Of a stretch of DNA of 64,000 nucleotides, positions 55,005 through 64,000 are shown piece by piece. Numbering within the stretch: the stretch's first letter is position 1; every line of letters starts with the position of its first letter. Source of the DNA: Gammaproteobacteria bacterium UBA6724 (lineage in GTDB: Bacteria > Pseudomonadota > Gammaproteobacteria > Pseudomonadales > Azotimanducaceae); NCBI GenBank assembly GCA_002454165.1, contig DKIG01000041.1, forward strand, positions 33,811 to 97,810. The letters run 5' to 3'. Both the position numbers and the translations under genes were made by a program. Under the pieces are notes generated by a model that was not told where the DNA came from, did no database searches, and worked only from the letters and a program-made list of their open reading frames with translations.

Positions 55005-55043
55005 AGAAGCGCATTTCAGAAGTGTATTTCAAAAAAGTGTTTA
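55005..55043. repeat. Three degenerate 13 bp tandem units upstream of the phosphoribosyltransferase
   Basis: AGAAGCGCATTTC (55005-55017), AGAAGTGTATTTC (55018-55030) and a third, weaker unit (55031-55043) in the divergent spacer. Confidence 0.6.
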
Positions 55044-55105
55044 GCAGGAGATTATAGGACGCACCAGAGTCGTCTTCCGCTCCCTGACTTTCCACGGAAA
55101 CTGCT

Positions 55106-55738
55106 ATGCAGACCATGCCATATTCCTTAATTGCCGAACTGGAAAGGGTCACTACCAAAGGCGCGGCGCCGGTGCATCTGTGGCACCCGGAAGATGAAAA
55201 GGATATTGATCTTGTGGTGCAGCGTCATGGTACCTGGCTATACATGGGGACACCCATCACCAGGCCCAGGCTGGTGCGCTTGTTTGCGTCTGTCCTGCGT
55301 ATGGAGAAGAGTGAGGCGGGGGACGACTATTATCTTGTTACGCCGGTCGAAAAGTGCAGGATCAAAGTAGAGGATGTTCCTTTTCAGGTCTTGCTGATGG
55401 ATGTGGCGTCTTCGGGTAAAGAGCAACAGCTCAGTTGTACGACGGACATGGCGGAAGTGGTACCGATTGATGCTGAGCATCCCCTGCGCATTGCTGTGGA
55501 AGATAATGAATGGATCCCCTACCTGCATATCCGCGGTGGTATGGAGGCGCGCTTCACCCGCAATGTGTATTACCAGTTGGCTGAGCTGCTGGTCGTCGAG
55601 GCGGTTGCCAGCCTGGAAACTGACTGGTTCGGCGTATGGAGTGGTGGCAGGTTTTTTCCGCTGATGCCGGTCACAGAAGACACCTCAGAAGAGCCTTCAG
55701 AAGACACCTCAGAAGAGCCACCAGAGACAGGGTCATAA
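55106..55738 (+). CDS. DUF1285 family protein
   Basis: 210 residues. DUF1285 motifs: APVHLWHPE at the start, GTWLYMGTPITRPRLVRLFAS, YYLVTPVEK and IRGGMEARFTRNVYYQL. Function unknown; broadly conserved in proteobacteria. The last 20 residues are a Thr/Ser/Glu/Pro tail built from 12/24 bp repeats. Convergent with ETF-QO (9 bp apart). Confidence 0.9.
   Translation: MQTMPYSLIAELERVTTKGAAPVHLWHPEDEKDIDLVVQRHGTWLYMGTPITRPRLVRLFASVLRMEKSEAGDDYYLVTPVEKCRIKVEDVPFQVLLMDVASSGKEQQLSCTTDMAEVVPIDAEHPLRIAVEDNEWIPYLHIRGGMEARFTRNVYYQLAELLVVEAVASLETDWFGVWSGGRFFPLMPVTEDTSEEPSEDTSEEPPETGS
55674..55721 (+). repeat. 24 bp (2 x 12 bp) tandem units at the DUF1285 3' end
   Basis: Units at 55674-55697 and 55698-55721, each itself two related 12 bp halves starting CAGAAGA; in frame they encode an acidic E-D-T-S-E-E-P tail. 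Confidence 0.88.
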
Positions 55739-55747
55739 TGCGGGCAA

Positions 55748-57415
55748 TCACATATTGCCGTAGTTTGGTCCGCCGCCGCCTTCGGGGACCACCCAGGTGA
55801 TATTTTGCGCCGGATCCTTGATGTCGCAAGCTTTACAGTGGATGCAGTTCTGAGCGTTGATCTGGAATTTTTTGTCGCCTGAGTCTGCCGTAATGACTTC
55901 ATAGACGGCAGCGGGGCAATACCGCTGAGCAGGTTCATCATAGAGTGGCAGGTTGGAGTGGATGGGAATATCCGCATCAGTCAGTTGCAGATGGCAGGGC
56001 TGGTTTTCCTCATGCGAGGTGTTGGTCAGAAATACCGAGGACAGCTTATCGAAACTGAAGATGCCATCTGGTTTTGGATAGTCGACTTTCTTGGCTTTGG
56101 CAGCCGGTTGCATGCCTTCGTGGTCAGCTTCTTTGTAGGAGAGGGTGAGTGGCATGCGACCCCGGAAAATATACTGCTCAATCCAGGTCAATCCCGCGCC
56201 AAGAAAAGTGCCGAACCTGTGCATCAATGAGGTGGTGTTTCTGGCGACATGAAGTTCATCATATAGCCAGGAGTTTTTGAAACTGGCGGGATAGTCTGGC
56301 AGTTCCTCGCCCCCCGCTGAGCCAGCCTTGAGCGCATGGTAAATCGCTTCCGCCGCCAGGATGCCTGACTTCATCGCCGTGTGTGTGCCTTTCTGTTTCA
56401 GATTGTTGAGGAAGCCAGCATTGTCGCCTACCAGGACGCCGCCCGGCATGGTCAGTTTTGGCAGTGCCGATAAACCGCCTTTGGTAACGGCTCTCGCACC
56501 ATAGGCAACCCGCTTGCCACCTTCCAGATAGGTGCGCATCAACTTGTGATGTTTGAATCTTTGAAATTCATCAAACGGGCTGAGATGTGGATTCTTGTAT
56601 CCAAGGTCGACAATCAAGCCAATAGCGATCTGATTGTTATCCAGGTGATAGAGATAACTACCTCCCAGGGTCTGCCCCGGGAAATGACCCAGGGGCCAGC
56701 CGATGCCGTGGATGACCTTGCCTGGCACATGCTTCTCTGGGGCAATTTCCCAGATTTCCTTGAAACCTATGCCGTAGTGCTGAGTGGCGGCGGCCTGGCA
56801 TAGGTTGAATTTCTCCATTAACTGTTTACCCAGATGTCCGCGGCAACCTTCGGCGAAGACGGTATATTTCGCCAGCAGATCATAACCTGCCTGCCAGGTC
56901 GTCTTGTGTTCGCCCTGGGCGTCTATACCCATGTCGCCGACCGAGACCCCTCCTATCCTGCCGTCCTCACCGAACAGCACTTCACTGGCGGCGAAGCCGG
57001 GGAAGATATTCACCCCCAGAGCCTCGGCCTGCTCGCCTAGCCAGCGACATAGATTGGCGAGGCTGGTGGCGTAGTTACCCGCATTGTGCAGTGCCTTTGG
57101 CACCATCCAGGCGGGCAGTTTCACGCCGAATTTGGCACCCAATAGATAGTAGAAGGCATCATCGGTCACTGGGTTGGTCAGCGGTGGGGCGCCGCCTTGT
57201 TCCTGCCACTCAGGAAAGAGCTCTTTGAGAGCACTGGGCTCAATGACGGCGCCAGACATAATATGCGCCCCTATTTCTGAGCCTTTTTCCACCAGGCAGA
57301 CTGTGAACTCCTCACCCTCTGCTTGCGCCATCTGGGCGAATTTGATTGCCGTAGCAAGCCCCGCAGGCCCGCCCCCGACAACGACCATGTCAAAATCCAT
57401 GGACTCTCTTTCCAT
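55748..57415 (-). CDS. etfD: Electron transfer flavoprotein-ubiquinone oxidoreductase
   Basis: About 555 residues from the ATG at 57415, which has AGGAG 7 bp upstream. FAD motif VVGGGPAGLATA, a membrane-associating ubiquinone domain, and a C-terminal ferredoxin-like [4Fe-4S] site NCIHCKACDIKDP. Takes electrons from ETF to the quinone pool. Divergent from etfBA with about 200 bp between. Confidence 0.95.
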   Translation of the reverse strand: MERESMDFDMVVVGGGPAGLATAIKFAQMAQAEGEEFTVCLVEKGSEIGAHIMSGAVIEPSALKELFPEWQEQGGAPPLTNPVTDDAFYYLLGAKFGVKLPAWMVPKALHNAGNYATSLANLCRWLGEQAEALGVNIFPGFAASEVLFGEDGRIGGVSVGDMGIDAQGEHKTTWQAGYDLLAKYTVFAEGCRGHLGKQLMEKFNLCQAAATQHYGIGFKEIWEIAPEKHVPGKVIHGIGWPLGHFPGQTLGGSYLYHLDNNQIAIGLIVDLGYKNPHLSPFDEFQRFKHHKLMRTYLEGGKRVAYGARAVTKGGLSALPKLTMPGGVLVGDNAGFLNNLKQKGTHTAMKSGILAAEAIYHALKAGSAGGEELPDYPASFKNSWLYDELHVARNTTSLMHRFGTFLGAGLTWIEQYIFRGRMPLTLSYKEADHEGMQPAAKAKKVDYPKPDGIFSFDKLSSVFLTNTSHEENQPCHLQLTDADIPIHSNLPLYDEPAQRYCPAAVYEVITADSGDKKFQINAQNCIHCKACDIKDPAQNITWVVPEGGGGPNYGNM

Positions 57416-57613
57416 ATCACCGCTCCTCAAGATAAGTCCGGTTGATGTGGACTATTGTAAGGCAAACTCAGAATTATGCAGAGCATCTTGCACAGGATAC
57501 TCGCCTAATCTCCAGGAATCATTGCGCTATTGATTAGCATCGTGAATATCGGCAGAATAGCCGCCCCTAGCATATAAGCCCTTGCGTCCGGATAAAATGA
57601 TGAAAGGAATCCT

Positions 57614-58363
57614 ATGAAAATTCTTGTAGCCATCAAACGCGTTGTTGATTACAACGTGAACATACATGTGCGCTCCGACAACTCCGGTGTTGAGCTCAAC
57701 AATGTCAAGATGTCCATGAATCCCTTTGATGAGATTGCCGTTGAGGAAGCGATTCGGCTCCGGGAGGCAGGCAAGGCGGAGGAGGTCATCGTGGTATCTG
57801 TCGGCACCAGTGCCTGCCGGGAACAGATCCGCACGGCACTCGCACTTGGGGCAGACCGGGGCATATTGGTGGAGACAGATGCGGAACTTCAACCGCTTGC
57901 CATTGCAAAACTTCTGGTAGCCATTGTGAAGCAAGAAGCACCCATGCTGGTCATCACTGGCAAGCAAGCGATTGACGGAGACAATAGCCAGACCGGGCAG
58001 ATGCTGGCGGCATTGGCGGGCATGTCCCAGGCAACCTTTGCCTCGGAACTGCTTCTAGGCGATGACACGGCGACCGTTACCAGGGAAGTTGACGGTGGTC
58101 TGGAAACTATCACCGTCAAACTGCCAGCAGTGGTGACAACTGACCTCAGGCTGAACGAACCTCGCTATGCGTCTCTCCCCAATATTATGAAAGCCAAAAA
58201 AAAGCCAATTGACACCTGCAGTCCCGAGGACCTGGGGGTTGATGTGACCCCGGGATTGAAGATATTGAAAGTCACCGAGCCACCGGAGCGACAGGCAGGT
58301 ATTATCTTGGAGACAGTGGAGGAACTGGTGGATAAACTGCAGAATGAAGCGAAGGTGATCTAA
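57614..58363 (+). CDS. etfB: Electron transfer flavoprotein beta subunit
   Basis: 249 residues. Start KILVAIKRVVDYN, the AMP-site region, and the beta signature VTTDLRLNEPRYASLPNIMKA, given here in part. Starts just after AAGGAATCCT. Overlaps etfA by one base. Confidence 0.96.
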   Translation: MKILVAIKRVVDYNVNIHVRSDNSGVELNNVKMSMNPFDEIAVEEAIRLREAGKAEEVIVVSVGTSACREQIRTALALGADRGILVETDAELQPLAIAKLLVAIVKQEAPMLVITGKQAIDGDNSQTGQMLAALAGMSQATFASELLLGDDTATVTREVDGGLETITVKLPAVVTTDLRLNEPRYASLPNIMKAKKKPIDTCSPEDLGVDVTPGLKILKVTEPPERQAGIILETVEELVDKLQNEAKVI

Positions 58364-59298
58364 TGAGTAGTCTTGTCATTGCGGAACATGATAACCAGGT
58401 CATCAAAGGACCGACGCTGGTCGCAGTAGCGGCTGCCCAGGCGATTGGCGGTGACATTGAGGTGCTTGTCGCTGGTGCCGATTGTCAGGCTGCCGGTGAA
58501 GCGGCAACAAAGATAGCGGGAGTAGCCAAGGTTTTGGTGGCAGATAACCCGGCCTACGAGCATCAACTAGCAGAGAATATTGCCGACCTGGTGGTAGAAA
58601 TCGGAAGCAACTATACCCACCTCCTTACCCCGACCACCACTTCTGGCAAGAATTTTATGCCGCGGGTGGCAGCCCTGCTGGATATTGCCCAGATTTCTGA
58701 CATCAGCGGCGTCCTGGACGAAAATACCTTTGAGCGTCCCATCTATGCGGGCAATGCGATTGCCACCGTCCAATCATCGGATCCCATCAAGGTGCTGACA
58801 GTTCGCGGCACGGCATTTGATCCGGTGGCGGCAGAGGGCGGGAATGCAAGTCTGGAGACGCTTGATTTGGTGAAGGATGCTGGGCTTTCCAGTTGGGATA
58901 AGGACGAAATTGCCAAGCTAGAGCGCCCCGAACTTACCGCGGCTTCCATCGTCATCTCCGGCGGTCGCGGCATGCAAAAGGGTGAGAACTTTGCCTTGCT
59001 TGAGTCAGTAGCGGACAAACTCGGTGCCGCCATAGGTGCGTCCCGGGCAGCGGTGGACGCAGGCTTCGTACCCAACGACATGCAGGTAGGTCAGACGGGC
59101 AAGATAGTCGCACCCGATCTGTACATTGCGGTGGGAATCAGCGGTGCCATCCAACATCTTGCCGGTATGAAAGACAGCAAGGTCATCGTCGCTATCAACA
59201 AGGATGAGGATGCGCCTATCTTCCAGGTTGCCGATTATGGTCTGGTTGCTGATCTCTTTGATGCCGTGCCAGCATTTGATGCGTTGCTTGAAGAATAG
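58363..59298 (+). CDS. etfA: Electron transfer flavoprotein alpha subunit
   Basis: 311 residues. FAD-binding C-terminal domain with SGGRGMQKGENF, QVGQTGKIVAPDLYIAVGIS and IVAINKDEDAPIF. With EtfB, carries electrons from the acyl-CoA dehydrogenases to ETF-QO. Confidence 0.96.
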   Translation: MSSLVIAEHDNQVIKGPTLVAVAAAQAIGGDIEVLVAGADCQAAGEAATKIAGVAKVLVADNPAYEHQLAENIADLVVEIGSNYTHLLTPTTTSGKNFMPRVAALLDIAQISDISGVLDENTFERPIYAGNAIATVQSSDPIKVLTVRGTAFDPVAAEGGNASLETLDLVKDAGLSSWDKDEIAKLERPELTAASIVISGGRGMQKGENFALLESVADKLGAAIGASRAAVDAGFVPNDMQVGQTGKIVAPDLYIAVGISGAIQHLAGMKDSKVIVAINKDEDAPIFQVADYGLVADLFDAVPAFDALLEE

Positions 59299-59309
59299 TG
59301 TTGAATGCT

Positions 59310-59334
59310 AAGGGCAGGGCGCCCTTGAATTTTT
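59310..59334 (+). terminator. Likely terminator after etfA
   Basis: Stem AAGGGC/GCCCTT with a 5-base loop, then GAATTTTT. Confidence 0.5.
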
Positions 59335-59407
59335 ATCTGACTCCTTCCTCCCGCAAAAATGCCGGGCGAGGCGGATAGTCGTTCCACCAGGCCCGGCAAT
59401 CCCCTTG

Positions 59408-60361
59408 TCATAATCCTGCCAGCCAGGCGTCATCAGACTCTTCGGAAATATTCTCAAACAGGGGAGTAGATAAATACCTCTCGCCGGTATCCGGTAGCAT
59501 GACCAGGAAGCTACTACCCTCTGGCGCGGTCTTGGCGACTTGCAGGGCGGCACTCATGGTGGCACCTGAAGAAATGCCGCAAAAGATACCTTCCTCCTGC
59601 GCGAGTTGCAGTGTAACGGCAATGGCATCCTCGTCACTCACTGCCACTATGTCATCGGCAACTTCCTGCTTTAGGACCCCAGGGATAAAATCCGGTGTCC
59701 AGCCCTGAATCTTGTGAGGAGACCATTCCTTGCCGGTCAGTAGCATAGCCTTTTCAGGTTCTGCGGCAATGATGGTGGTGTCTGGTCTCGCCAGTTTAAT
59801 CATCTCACCGGCACCGGTCAGGGTACCGCCGGTTCCCCAGCCGGTGACGAAGTAATCCAACGACTGCCCGGCAAAGTCCCGCAGGATTTCTGGACCCGTC
59901 GTATTCCGGTGATATTCAGGATTCGCCGGATTCTCAAACTGGCGGGCGAGAAACCAGCCGTGCTCCGCCGCTAGTTCTTCCGCTCGTTTTACCATCCCGG
60001 TGCCGCGCTCCGCTGCGGGTGTCAGAATGACCTTGGCGCCCAGCATTTTCATAATCTTGCGCCGCTCAACCGAGAAGGTCTCCACCATAGTTGCGACAAA
60101 GGGGTAACCCTTGGCGGCGCACACCATGGCGAGGGCAATCCCGGTGTTACCGGAAGTCGCCTCAACGACTGTTTGTCCGGGCTGGAGCCTACCCCGCCGC
60201 TCGGCGTCCTCAATGATGCCGATGGCAAGCCGATCCTTCACCGAGGCGAGGGGATTAAAGGCTTCCAGTTTCGCAAAAAACTGATGCTGCGTCGGTGCCA
60301 TCCGGTTGATAGCGACGACCGGTGTATTACCAATGGTGTCCAGGATAGTTTTGTAGATCAT
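59408..60361 (-). CDS. cysK: Cysteine synthase A
   Basis: 317 residues from the second of two adjacent ATGs (MIYKTILDTIGNTP), which has GAGGAG at a better distance. PLP Lys in ASVKDRLA, the substrate loop EATSGNTGIA, the phosphate loop GTGGTLTG. Makes cysteine from O-acetylserine and sulfide. A ten-unit tandem array lies between its start and pyrB, within its probable promoter or leader. Confidence 0.95.
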   Translation of the reverse strand: MIYKTILDTIGNTPVVAINRMAPTQHQFFAKLEAFNPLASVKDRLAIGIIEDAERRGRLQPGQTVVEATSGNTGIALAMVCAAKGYPFVATMVETFSVERRKIMKMLGAKVILTPAAERGTGMVKRAEELAAEHGWFLARQFENPANPEYHRNTTGPEILRDFAGQSLDYFVTGWGTGGTLTGAGEMIKLARPDTTIIAAEPEKAMLLTGKEWSPHKIQGWTPDFIPGVLKQEVADDIVAVSDEDAIAVTLQLAQEEGIFCGISSGATMSAALQVAKTAPEGSSFLVMLPDTGERYLSTPLFENISEESDDAWLAGL

Positions 60362-60431
60362 CATGTGTCTCCTCAGGGGATACAGATTATCACATCAGGG
60401 TGCCTCTAATTACATCATAGAGGTTTTCCTC

Positions 60432-60567
60432 TCGTCACCTGAAGTCATCACCTGAAGTCGTCACCTGAAGTCGTCACCTGAAGTCGTCACCTGAAGTCGT
60501 CACCTGAAGTCGGCACCTGAAGTCGTCACCTGATGAGCCGGCACCTGATGAGTCGTCACCTGATGAG
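60432..60567. repeat. Ten-unit minisatellite between pyrB and cysK
   Basis: Seven 13 bp units (TCGTCACCTGAAG with single changes at two units) run from 60432 to 60522, then three 15 bp units (TCGTCACCTGATGAG, one variant) from 60523 to 60567. No spacers, so it is not a CRISPR. On the cysK strand each unit contains AGGTGA. Confidence 0.95.
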
Positions 60568-60575
60568 GAGATGCG

Positions 60576-61598
60576 CTAGGACAGATGACAGCGGCCTCCT
60601 ATGTACCACTTGACCGGTCGCGAAATCTGTTCAATCTGGCTAGTAACATCTAGAATCAACGCAAACAATGCCATCCTGATTACTAGGCCATTGTCAGTTT
60701 GTCGGAAGATCGCCAGGTTGGGATTCTCATTCAGGTCATCGTCAAGTTCCATCGCGTCGCCTCTGCTGTCTCGCGGCAGGGGGTGCATGATGACGGTGTT
60801 CGGCTCGCAGTATTCTGTATAGATCGTCTGGTTGAGTCGGAACAGTCCTCGGTATCTTTCAGCTTCTTCTTTTGATGGGAAACGCTCTTCCTGGGTTCTG
60901 GTGACATAGAGGATATCAGCATGTGCAATACCTGAGTGGAGGTCAGCAGACTCCTGAACCTGATGCCCCTGCCGCTTGATATCAACGATATAATTTTCTG
61001 GTAGCCTGAGTTCTGGTGGGCTAATCAGGGAAAAGTGGATGTCCTGATAGAGGGACAACAAGCGGCAGAGACTGTGTACCGCCCGCCCGTATTTCAAATC
61101 TCCAACTAGGGCGATACGCAGGCCGTCCACGGTTTTGCGCTGCGCGATCATTTCCTTTTTGATAGTGTATAAATCCAACAGTGCCTGGCTCGGATGCTCG
61201 TTGGCACCATCCCCGCCGTTGATGACCGGCACCCGGCTTGCGGCGGCGAATTCCTCCACTGAGCCTGCCAGCTGATGACGCATCACAATAATATCGCTGT
61301 AACCGGACAGAACTCTGGCGGTATCGTAGAGGGACTCGCCCTTGACCAGGGCGGAGGCTTTTACTTCCGAGGTTTCTCGAACCTCACCCCCCAGCAGATT
61401 CCAGGCGCAGCCAAAGCTGACGCGGGTGCGGGTACTGGGTTCAAAAAACATATTGCCGAGGATGGCACCCTCCAGCACGCGGGTGATACTCTCCCGGGCG
61501 GCATAGGGCAACATCTTATCCGCCACAGCAAAGACCGTGTCAACATCCGTACGATCAAACTGGGATACCGAGAGAATGTGGCTACCAATAAATTCCAT
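60576..61598 (-). CDS. pyrB: Aspartate carbamoyltransferase catalytic chain
   Basis: 340 residues from the ATG at 61598. Carbamoyl-phosphate site FFEPSTRTRVSFG, GGDGANEHPSQALLDL, and HPLPRD. No pyrI regulatory gene adjoins it. About 30 residues longer than E. coli PyrB, with a C-terminal extension after IEQISRPV. Confidence 0.94.
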   Translation of the reverse strand: MEFIGSHILSVSQFDRTDVDTVFAVADKMLPYAARESITRVLEGAILGNMFFEPSTRTRVSFGCAWNLLGGEVRETSEVKASALVKGESLYDTARVLSGYSDIIVMRHQLAGSVEEFAAASRVPVINGGDGANEHPSQALLDLYTIKKEMIAQRKTVDGLRIALVGDLKYGRAVHSLCRLLSLYQDIHFSLISPPELRLPENYIVDIKRQGHQVQESADLHSGIAHADILYVTRTQEERFPSKEEAERYRGLFRLNQTIYTEYCEPNTVIMHPLPRDSRGDAMELDDDLNENPNLAIFRQTDNGLVIRMALFALILDVTSQIEQISRPVKWYIGGRCHLS

Positions 61599-61605
61599 AG
61601 TCTGA

Positions 61606-62280
61606 CTATCTGAACACCAGCATTGCCGCCAACCAGAGAGCAAGGCCGACGACCGTCCCGATTAGACTGGATAGGCCTCGGTTTTCTTGCACCCGATTGA
61701 GAATGGTCTGCTCGGGGTCATCGCCCATCCTGACTCGGTGGATGATTGGCAATTCAAACACAGAAACATTGACGGCAACGGCGATACTGGTCGCCAGCAA
61801 TGCAAGTTGGGACGGGGTGTTCAGTGGTAACAGCATGAAACCGAGCAGACACAGGGACCAGTTTCCAAGCATACCGCCGGCACTCATGATGAGGAACTGG
61901 CGACGGTTATTCATCTCATGCTTGAAGGAAAACATAAAGAAGGACTTCAAGAAGGGTTGAGTTTCCTTGAGAACTGGAGAGACGGCGCCAGCGATCCTTG
62001 CGCCTGCGAAGTGTCCCCATTCGTGAACCAGGCTCGCCAGCACAAAACCAACTACCAGAGCATCAAGCACTGCGATGCCCTGTACCAGCAACCGTCCGGT
62101 GATGCTAGCCCAGAGGTCGGCGGTGCCCCAGAGAGTCACGGCGACAAGGATGACGACGGCATGTTTCATCGCCACCTGTCTGAGTCTCGCTAGGTCCCGC
62201 GTCCTTCTTGCCTCGGGTGAATCCGCAGTGTCCGGAACGTTTGTATCTGTCGCCAGGCTCTGAGTTGGAAGGTCTGACAT
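61606..62280 (-). CDS. HEWGH-motif membrane protein, M50-like site-2 protease candidate
   Basis: About 224 residues from the ATG at 62280 (GAGGGG upstream). Several membrane helices; the zinc motif HEWGH at 86-90 lies in one. The second metal motif of M50 proteases (often N/D-x-x-P...DG) is atypical: NVSVFELPIIHRVRMGDD. It could be an active protease with a divergent third ligand or an inactive relative. It is 8 bp upstream of pyrB on the same strand. Confidence 0.6.
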   Translation of the reverse strand: MSDLPTQSLATDTNVPDTADSPEARRTRDLARLRQVAMKHAVVILVAVTLWGTADLWASITGRLLVQGIAVLDALVVGFVLASLVHEWGHFAGARIAGAVSPVLKETQPFLKSFFMFSFKHEMNNRRQFLIMSAGGMLGNWSLCLLGFMLLPLNTPSQLALLATSIAVAVNVSVFELPIIHRVRMGDDPEQTILNRVQENRGLSSLIGTVVGLALWLAAMLVFR

Positions 62281-62387
62281 GATGGTATCCCCTCTGGTTT
62301 GGAAGCTGTGCAAGCCCGGGACATTATTAGGGATTCACAGGGTAACACAATGCGTTCCCATACCATCTTCATGGGATGATGCGCCTA

Positions 62388-63779
62388 CTACAGAGACCCT
62401 TCTGACGCTGTCAGTTTGCTCTCTTCAGTGTGCAACCGTCGGTCGCACCAAATCCAGGAGATGAGTCCGACCAACACATGGGATAACGCAATAGCAATAT
62501 AGACGCCCTGGTATCCCACGAGGGTACCCAGGAGCATCGCCAAGGGGACAAATACAAGCATCAGTCTGGACGCGGACAGGATCAATGCCGGGCCCGGTAT
62601 GCGAATCGCATTGAAGGCACTGGTCGCGATAATCACCATCCCCATAAAACCAATGCTCAAGGGGATGATATAAAGATACAAGACGGCGGCGCTCACCAGG
62701 CTGGGGTCATCACTGACCAGGTTGACAAAGAAGGGCGCGAAGCTTGCCATGATAGCCGCTGCCAGGATGCCCCAGATGTGGCTTGCGAGGTAGCAGTTGC
62801 GTAGGGTTTCATGGACCCGGGGAAATTTCCTCGCTCCCCAGTTCTGACCCACCAGGGGCACTACCGCCGCACTGATACCGACTACGACCATCCCTGCCAC
62901 TGCTTCAATCCGCGCTGCCACCCCAAATGCTGCCACCACGGTGGTACCAAAATCCGCCAGGAGCCAGATGACTATAACCATAGACAGAGGTTGCAGGCAG
63001 TTCGTCGCCGCCGCTGGCACCCCCACTTTCAGAATGGTCCTTGAGGTCTTGATGAATCCTGCAATGCTTGCCGCCAGTCGGTGATGCTTGCCCAGGAACC
63101 ACCAGGCCGCTAACAAGACTTGGCAACTGGTGCTGAACACAAAGGTCCAGGCTGCTCCGTCCAGACCCAGGGGGGTCATACCGAACCAGCCGAGAATGAG
63201 CAGGGGACCTAGAAGCACCTGCACTAGGGGACCTATGACCGTGATGTAACCCGGGAAACTCGCATCGCCGAAGGCGCGTATCACGCCATTGGAGACCATG
63301 GCAATACCCATCAGCGGGAATCCGATGAACCAGATACTGGCATAACTGACGACCAAACTGAGTACTTCGTCTCGCGCTCCCAGCAACATAAACAATCCTG
63401 TTGAGGCAAATTGCCCGAGGATGGCGAGGCTAAGCGTAAATATCATGGTGAGCAGGAAGCAGTGACTGGCGGCAAGAGTCGCAGCAGGTGTTATACCCCT
63501 GCCGATTCTCTGAGCAATCAGTGTCGCGCCGCCTATGCCTATCCCTCGAGTGAGGGCGTTGAGGCTCATGGCGACAGGAAATACAAACGCATAGGCAGCG
63601 AGTTCAAACTTCCCCACCTGACCAACATAAAAGATTTCGACCAGATTGCCCAGGGTCATGGCAAAGAATCCAATCACCATCACGCCAGAGAGTTTGATGA
63701 CATGGCGCCGTATTGAGCCGTCGGTATAACTGCCAGTATCCTTCTTTGTATTGCCTGCTGACTCGGAGGTGGATGCCAT
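62388..63779 (-). CDS. MATE family multidrug/sodium antiporter
   Basis: About 463 residues from the ATG at 63779, twelve membrane helices in two six-helix halves. The family pattern is visible in the N-terminal VIGFFAMTLGNLVEIFYVGQVG and the following G-I-G-G-A-T-L-I-A-Q stretch. Exports cationic compounds against Na+ or H+. Substrate not inferable. Confidence 0.9.
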   Translation of the reverse strand: MASTSESAGNTKKDTGSYTDGSIRRHVIKLSGVMVIGFFAMTLGNLVEIFYVGQVGKFELAAYAFVFPVAMSLNALTRGIGIGGATLIAQRIGRGITPAATLAASHCFLLTMIFTLSLAILGQFASTGLFMLLGARDEVLSLVVSYASIWFIGFPLMGIAMVSNGVIRAFGDASFPGYITVIGPLVQVLLGPLLILGWFGMTPLGLDGAAWTFVFSTSCQVLLAAWWFLGKHHRLAASIAGFIKTSRTILKVGVPAAATNCLQPLSMVIVIWLLADFGTTVVAAFGVAARIEAVAGMVVVGISAAVVPLVGQNWGARKFPRVHETLRNCYLASHIWGILAAAIMASFAPFFVNLVSDDPSLVSAAVLYLYIIPLSIGFMGMVIIATSAFNAIRIPGPALILSASRLMLVFVPLAMLLGTLVGYQGVYIAIALSHVLVGLISWIWCDRRLHTEESKLTASEGSL

Positions 63780-63958
63780 CAAATCTTGCCTGAAAAGAAT
63801 GAACACTATACACAAGAGAGGTCGCCGAGAGCACCTGACAACTGATCAGGGGAGGGTGGCAGCTATTTTCATGAGAGTATTTTGGTGGCAATGAATGGCG
63901 TAAAACATCTGATTAGGCTAGGCTTGGAAACTGGTCAAGGTGCATCTGAGCAACAAAT

Positions 63959-64000
63959 ATGAGCGACCGGACAACTCCGAAAAACCGTAGTTATGGCTTG
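63959..64000 (+). CDS. Possible gene start cut by the right edge
   Basis: ATG at 63959 opens a frame (MSDRTTPKNRSYGL) that runs off the window. A weak AGGTG lies 17 bp upstream. Too short to identify. Confidence 0.22.
   Translation, partial: MSDRTTPKNRSYGL

Noticed and set aside
60432..60567. CRISPR array
   Set aside because: Units of 13 and 15 bp follow each other directly without unique spacers, and no cas genes are near.

Overview
The window looks like chromosomal DNA of a gammaproteobacterium with moderate GC. Three gene orders point there: tig-clpP-clpX-lon-hupB-ppiD, sdhCDAB-sucAB-lpd-sucCD, and trpFBA-folC-SPOR-cvpA-purF. I can read no species marker (no rRNA), so I do not name an order. 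The set of acyl-CoA dehydrogenases, a DUF35/SCPx-type thiolase pair, ETF and ETF-ubiquinone oxidoreductase suggests an aerobe that oxidises acyl-CoAs. An MnmH gene suggests use of selenium in tRNA.

Layout. 1-4.1 kb: 3' part of comEC, lemA with an M48 membrane protease, dgkA. 4.1-6.8 kb: clpB behind a sigma-32-like promoter. 6.8-9.6 kb: an accessory island with two tandem LexA boxes, a short SymE-like ORF, then three coupled genes (MT-A70 methylase, SPPY-type DNA methylase, HNH nuclease) forming a likely restriction-modification system. 9.8-16.6 kb: trpF-trpB-trpA-folC-SPOR gene-cvpA-purF, with lpxH convergent. 17.6-18.1 kb: four tRNAs (Pro, Arg, His, Leu). 18.1-26.7 kb: trigger factor, ClpP/ClpX/Lon, HU, PpiD. 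26.7-30.0 kb: methyltransferase-rnhA-dnaQ, an SCP2 protein, and a Tsx-like porin. 30.3-34.4 kb: two acyl-CoA dehydrogenases, and mauE-mnmH. 34.6-45.8 kb: the TCA block from sdhC to sucD. 45.8-48.8 kb: htpG (second sigma-32-like promoter) and a DUF4892 protein. 48.8-51.0 kb: tusDCBE with a YccA/BI-1 protein. 51.2-55.7 kb: DUF35 protein and thiolase, a 43-residue membrane peptide, a YfcE-type phosphoesterase, a 2OG oxygenase with a phosphoribosyltransferase, a DUF1285 protein. 55.7-59.3 kb: ETF-QO and etfBA. 59.4-63.8 kb: cysK, pyrB, an HEWGH membrane protein and a MATE exporter.

Two things recur across otherwise ordinary genes. First, short tandem duplications (9-24 bp units) sit at gene ends, in loops and in spacers at about ten places; the largest is a ten-unit array between pyrB and cysK. 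Second, lysine-rich low-complexity segments interrupt conserved enzymes (FolC, Lon, HtpG, SucA).

The most interesting locus is the SOS-box/SymE-like/R-M island. In E. coli, symE is a LexA-controlled toxin gene lying beside restriction genes; this window appears to hold an independent version of that arrangement next to a different type of R-M system.
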